A DNA stretch of 64,000 nt from Asterias amurensis (Eukaryota > Echinodermata > Asteroidea > Forcipulatida > Asteriidae). Location of the stretch: assembly GCF_032118995.1 (NCBI RefSeq), contig NC_092649.1, positions 21,389,832 through 21,453,831 of the forward strand. Direction: 5' to 3'. How positions within the stretch are numbered: the first letter of the stretch is position 1; the number at the start of each line of letters is the position of its first letter. Both the position numbers and the translations under genes were made by a program. The notes below the pieces were generated by a model. That model worked only from the letters and a program-made list of their open reading frames with translations. It ran no database searches and was not told the DNA's origin. This document shows, in pieces, positions 60,301-64,000 of the stretch.

Positions 60301-63300
60301 TTATACCAAGAACTTTGAAATCTGTCGACTGAACTGCGTTCGCATGCAAGTGATTGATTGGACCCCAGCGACCCGTACCTGCCTATTAAGGAGATAAGGT
60401 GGATGGGTTGAGATTGTTGGAAATTAGAGCAAAGACATTAATAGTAAATCTGTTTTCATGGTGTGTTTTTTTTGTGTTTTTTAATTTTTTTAATTTTATT
60501 TATTAATTTATTTAATTATAGATACTTAATTAATTAATTATGTATTTACTCATCTTATTATTATTATTTTTTGTTTTCTTCTTTTATTTTTATGTGTGGC
60601 GAGTTCACTTATTAAAACCCTCATAGTGTTTACAGTTGATAGATTATTATGCTCTAACAAATTTCCGTTGATAATACTGTTCTGTATTATTACCAAATCA
60701 AACAATACAATCTTGGGGTGTAGGATTGAAAAATCTTTCATCATTTAAACATAAGTTTAGCATTCTTTATCGAAAAATTCAGTATTTTGGATGGACGTCT
60801 CCCGCTCTCTTCCTCTTCATTTTCATAAGCACTTTCGTCTGTTGATAGATCACTATCGTCTTCTTGAAATACCTCCTCCTCCTCCTCTTCATCTTCAAAA
60901 TCGTCATCATCAGTTAATTCATCACTATCGTCTTCAAGAAACTCCTCCTCCTCCTCATCTCCTTCATTTTCATGGCCATCATCATCTGTTAGTCCATCAC
61001 TATCATCATCTTCACGGTAGTCCCCTTCATCCATCACGTCTTCATTTTCAAAATCATCATCATCTGTTGATTCATCACTATCGTCTTCATGAAGCTCCTC
61101 CCACTCCACCTCCTCGTCTTCAAAATCCTCCCCTTCTGTGGATTCGCCACTATCACCTTCGAGGAGGTCCCCCTCCTCTTCCTCCTCCTCCTCCTCCTCC
61201 TTATGATTTTGAAGATGTTTCTTCAAATTGTTTGAATTGGAAAACACCTTATCACAAATAGGACAAGCTTTCGATTGGCTTCCGATACTGGGGTGCTTGT
61301 GTGTCTTTCGGTGTCGTTTCATATTGTCGCTACGCGAAAAGCTCTTCCCACAAATCGGACACGAGACCTTTACCTGTACGGGTCTAAGCAAAGGGTTTAG
61401 ACGCTTCGACTCCATTTTTCGGAATTGACCGAGAAAACCTATATTAAGGGGGAATGATCACTTTCGGTAGAAAATTTGATATGTATGTTGATAAACGACT
61501 CCCTCTGAAGAAATGTAGTTTTTGAGAAAAGGGGAACTTCTCACTGTGAATTTGAACAAGACTATAAAGACATGAAGCCTTTTTTGGCCTTTTTGTTTGT
61601 TTCCCCCAAATATCACAATAAATAAACGAGCAAACATACAAACAAGCCTAGGTTTATACAGGGCAAGCCGTCGATTTCACCAAACTCTTCACAACTTAAG
61701 ATTAATCTTAGGACTCAGGACGAGTTCAGCTCCGTATACGAAGACCGTAGAACGCATCATGAACGCATCATAAGTTACTCGTCCTAAAAACTCGAAATAG
61801 GATTAATCCTAGCGTTTCGTCAAATCGGCCGCTGGTCTCTTTAGATTACAAATTGGTTTTAGTTTATAACAATATCGATATTGACTAAATCGACCACACA
61901 GAAGTAGGCATACAGATGAAGGTATAATTAATGCATTATTGAGTACACATAGCACAACAAATGGTTTCAATTGTAATTTAAGCTGATTTTTACAATTTGT
62001 TGGGCTATTGAGCCGTAAATATTGTAAACCGAGTGTCGATAACGAAAAGGAAAAGAAACATATTTAGGTTATTACAAGACTAGATACATTGGAAAGCATA
62101 CAAGTCCATGGTTCACTATTGGTATTTTCTTTCATTCTTGCAACTTTGACGATCAATTGAGTCCAATTTTTCACAGATTGTTATTGATTGTATATGCATA
62201 TAATAAGATATCCCAGATGAGAATATCTGGTCTTCGAATTAATGCAAATTAATCTGCATGTTTACACTTACGTTCATAAGCTTCACGTTCATATCTATCT
62301 TTGCAAATTATTTTCATGAGAGTGACAACACTTTAAGCGGACTCTGTTTTCTCCTCCCTTTTTTTCCAGATCGAAATACATACATTGTAATGGCAAACTA
62401 TTCTTTCCACAAGCCCATTTATTTGTTGACTCCTAAACACCCTGGTGTCACATATACATAATGCCTTTTTTAGGTTAGGGCGATCGTGCATTCCTAAATC
62501 AAGTTTACTTCTGTCTTATTCACAGGTTTGGAGATCGTTTTGAATGACGTCACACTGCAACTAACTCGCACCGCTTCATGTTGTGGTAGCTGCAATAACT
62601 CGTCGTATGAAACAATTGAACTAGACTGCAAATGTGAACCCTTCTGTGTCATTTATGGGGACTGTTGTTTAGATTATGCTCTCTTCTGTACTGATATCGA
62701 GACGGGGACAAGTGGAAATACTTTAGTTGGGATAGAAAATTGCACTAATGATCAAGTCAATAGCTCCTTAACAAGCGAGGGCGAGGTCTCAACTTTATAC
62801 GAAGATAAGTGCCGAGTATACGCGGAGGAAGCGACACATGAACTGGTTCAAGAGTATCTCTGTCAACTGAGGGCGCTGTGGTCACCAGTGATTCTCAAGC
62901 GAAGATCAACTCAACAAATGGCATCCATTTTTTTTTCTAATTATGGATACAACTACAAGAGGATGATACAGGATTGTAGAGTTGATGCATCAGAAGATGA
63001 ATTGCATGCCTGTCAGATGGAACGCTCAATAGACAGCGTTAAACACCTTTCTGACATGATAGCACTGCTCCCGGTAACCGCTGCGAATGGGCTACATTAT
63101 ATGAACATTCATTGCGCTTTGTGTAATGGTTACGACTACCCAAACGTCATATTTTGGCAATTTGTTTTGAGTTGCGACCAAGGCGATTTTGATTTTGGTT
63201 CCGAACTACGAAAACAAAATATTTCACTCGGGGCAGAAAGTTGTTGGATTGGGGCAATTTTCGAACCTGTCTTTCCGTGGGAGGTGGCGCCATTTCGTAC

Positions 63301-64000
63301 AAAGTTCATATCCTATCAATGCAATGACTCGCCGAACTGGGACGCGTGCCGTGCCTACTGGTTACCATATGAAGGATACGATAACATACACTGTTCGCTG
63401 TGCGTTGCGGCTAAAAGAGCGGCTTATGAAGCGGCTAGAAACGATACCCGACACTCCCCATTATATCAAAGTTACTATATTGCTGATCACTACAGAATGG
63501 GGCACAGTTCCACAGCTTTCCATTTTTCGCCATTGGAAGGTGCAGGTTTGTCAGTAGCTCGTCCTGGTCAAGTACCGAAGACGTATTTCGAGCCAACATG
63601 CGACCAAAGACAATACTATAAACAGTCGACCGGTGAGTGTCGTGACTTCTGCCCGTTCGGCCAGGTAGTTGCAGACGATGATTTCACGTGTGTTTCTCTC
63701 AGGAACCTAAGAAGCTACACCTCAAGATTTGAAACCCAAGCTCCACACGGGAGATTCACTTAAGTTTGTATCCAAACCGAACTCCCCGTTGATGATAAAG
63801 AAACGTTTTCTTCAGCTCTTTTCCGCCAGATAATGGGTGATGTTTCGGTTGACACTTCTGAACTAAAACCCGATGATTCAAATAAAATGTATCCGAATCC
63901 AAGTTGCTCTCGTAGTAAAATGCCGTACCCGTACATTTTATCTGCTATGACTCAAGTCAGCAACGCAACAAGTATCGAATCAGTGTCAGAGTTGGTCTTA
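57241..64000 (+). CDS. Somatomedin-B-like domain receptor/ectodomain gene, partial at right edge, in-frame TAA
   Basis: Exon 1 (57241-57309) encodes MEGRNRGVAAILLCIFSASL then LAQG, a signal peptide, with a GTAAGT donor. Exon 2 starts at 62526 after TGTCTTATTCACAG and joins in phase to give GLEIVLNDVTLQLTRTASC. A somatomedin-B-like knot follows (CCGSCNN, CKCEPFCVIYGDCCLDYALF C), then a cysteine-rich region with two repeats of the pattern IHCALCNGYDYPNVIFWQF / IHCSLCVAAKRAAYEA. Such ectodomains are found in large families of invertebrate 7TM receptors, whose membrane part would lie beyond the window. The frame meets TAA at 63761-63763 but stays open, in the same frame, to the window end (79 codons, coding-like). 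A nonsense allele, pseudogene, readthrough or sequencing error are all possible. Confidence 0.72.
57310..57720. other. Intron sequence, nothing recognised
   Basis: Start of the 5.2-kb intron of the somatomedin-B gene. No repeat or gene recognised. Confidence 0.4.
57722..58375. repeat. Two adjacent MITE family 1 copies (57722-58005, 58001-58375)
   Basis: The first is a degraded plus-oriented copy (TTGGACACGTTTGGTAATTG). The second is full, minus-oriented (TTTAAAGGCAGTGGACACTA to AATAGTGTCCACTGCCTTTA) with the GAGGTCTCGAAATCAACC hairpin half. Confidence 0.75.
58439..58760. repeat. MITE family 2 copy
   Basis: TAGGAACACGTTGCCTTGG left, CAAGGCAACGTGTTCCTTTA right. The left arm has lost the GTCGAGTTGG segment and the right arm is shortened. 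Confidence 0.8.
58850..59270 (+). mobile_element. LINE (CR1/L2-like) reverse-transcriptase C-terminal remnant
   Basis: Plus-strand pieces read LHQLHWLPVHF, FKIILLTF, ALHQLAPIYT, MLQLRNVRPGIRSSALTLHV and NPSIFKRQLKTHLFKQTS, the LHWLPVxxRIxFKIxxLTxKAL...FKxxLKTHLF pattern of CR1/L2 LINEs, ending near TATTATTATTGTTAT. Broken in several frames, 5'-truncated. Confidence 0.75.
59270..60740. other. Intron sequence, nothing recognised
   Basis: Contains a C-run at 59458-59466, and an A/T-rich stretch at 60470-60610. No coding signal on either strand. Confidence 0.45.
60741..61415 (-). CDS. Two-zinc-finger protein with acidic repeat tail, intronless
   Basis: 224 residues, ATG at 61413-61415, TGA at 60741-60743. 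Two C2H2 fingers at about residues 19-39 (CPICGKSFSRSDNMKRHRKT H) and 51-71 (CPICDKVFSNSNNLKKHLQN H). From residue 72 the protein is almost all Glu/Asp with five imperfect repeats of about 25 residues around EDDSDESTDDDDFENED, then a short basic end (GRRPSKILNFSIKNAKLMFK). Likely nuclear: fingers could bind DNA, the acidic tail could activate transcription or bind histones; this is inference. It has no introns and lies inside the somatomedin-B gene's intron on the opposite strand. The repeats are visible in DNA as TCATCACTATCGTCTTC words. A Pro/His-rich frame on the other strand is a shadow. Confidence 0.75.
   Translation of the reverse strand: MESKRLNPLLRPVQVKVSCPICGKSFSRSDNMKRHRKTHKHPSIGSQSKACPICDKVFSNSNNLKKHLQNHKEEEEEEEEEGDLLEGDSGESTEGEDFEDEEVEWEELHEDDSDESTDDDDFENEDVMDEGDYREDDDSDGLTDDDGHENEGDEEEEEFLEDDSDELTDDDDFEDEEEEEEVFQEDDSDLSTDESAYENEEEESGRRPSKILNFSIKNAKLMFK
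61480..61600 (-). repeat. MITE family 1 fragment
   Basis: AACGACTCCCTCTGAAGAAA and TGTAGTTTTTGAGAAAAGGG then ACATGAAGCCTTTTTTGG, just upstream of the zinc-finger gene's start. Confidence 0.5.
61668..61832. repeat. MITE family 3 copy
   Basis: GCCGTCGATTTCACCAAACT at the left and CGTTTCGTCAAATCGGCCGC at the right, with the GGATTAATCTTAGGACTCAG and GGATTAATCCTAG inner repeats. Confidence 0.7.
61840..62525. other. Intron end, one MITE fragment
   Basis: 62112-62235 holds a degraded family 1 piece (TCTTTCATTCTTGCAACTTT, CAATTTTTCACAG). The intron ends TTACTTCTGTCTTATTCACAG. Nothing else recognised. Confidence 0.45.
62526..64000 (+). CDS. Somatomedin-B gene exon 2 (ectodomain)
   Basis: Long exon open from the acceptor at 62525 to TAA at 63761, and open again to the window end in the same frame (VCIQTELPVDDKETFSSALF onward to SELVL). 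Cysteine-rich extracellular sequence with several N-x-S/T sites (NSSYE, NCTN, NSSL, NISL, NDTR). Confidence 0.75.

Noticed and set aside
60791-61261. Plus-strand His/Pro-rich open frame (156 codons)
   Set aside because: Shadow of the acidic repeats of the zinc-finger gene; GAA/GAT codons read as TTC/ATC and CCT/CAT on the other strand.

Overview
The window is metazoan nuclear DNA: intron-rich genes with GT..AG splice sites, very dense short inverted-repeat (MITE) and tRNA-derived SINE content, and innate-immunity-type secreted protein families. The gene families (VIT-VWA proteins, many C-type lectins, somatomedin-B/7TM receptors) and the recurrent MITEs (ends reading TTAAAGGCAGTGGACACTAT and AAAGGAACACGTTGCCTTGG) suggest an echinoderm, most likely a sea star. 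This assignment is by recall of the repeats and families, not by a search.

Region 1 (about 0.9-37.7 kb, minus strand) is one large gene related to inter-alpha-trypsin inhibitor heavy chains. I reconstructed 23 coding exons by splice sites and phase: a signal-peptide exon at 37.6 kb, a 17-residue exon with a furin-type RVKR site at 31.5 kb, then a complete VIT-VWA unit (exons 28.07-13.88 kb), a second complete VIT-VWA unit (13.02-3.29 kb) and the first two VIT exons of a third unit (2.69-0.91 kb), which runs off the left edge. Every junction keeps the frame, including the junctions between units, so this looks like a tandem VIT-VWA polyprotein of at least about 1,400 residues. An intronless C-type lectin + PAN gene (19.2-20.0 kb, plus strand) sits inside one of its introns. 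The remaining intron sequence is mostly MITEs, SINEs and LINE tails.

Region 2 (37.7-46.8 kb) is mostly repeats. It holds an open tyrosine-recombinase reading frame (41.9-42.9 kb) next to a short direct repeat, and a frameshifted C-type lectin pseudogene (43.3 kb).

Region 3 (46.8-50 kb, minus) is a two-exon secreted C-type lectin with an EPN sugar-binding motif. Its intron holds a DNA-transposon-like repeat and an isolated histone-type stem-loop.

Region 4 (51.7-64 kb) holds receptor-like genes. A minus-strand terminal exon at 51.75 kb encodes TM6-TM7 of a family-B-like 7TM receptor. A plus-strand gene starts at 57.24 kb with a signal-peptide exon placed directly after a 51-bp minisatellite, then a long extracellular exon with a somatomedin-B-like domain (62.5 kb to the right edge) that carries an in-frame TAA. 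Inside its 5.2-kb intron, on the other strand, lies an intronless two-zinc-finger protein with an acidic repeat tail (60.7-61.4 kb).

No rRNA genes, functional tRNA genes or CRISPR arrays were recognised.
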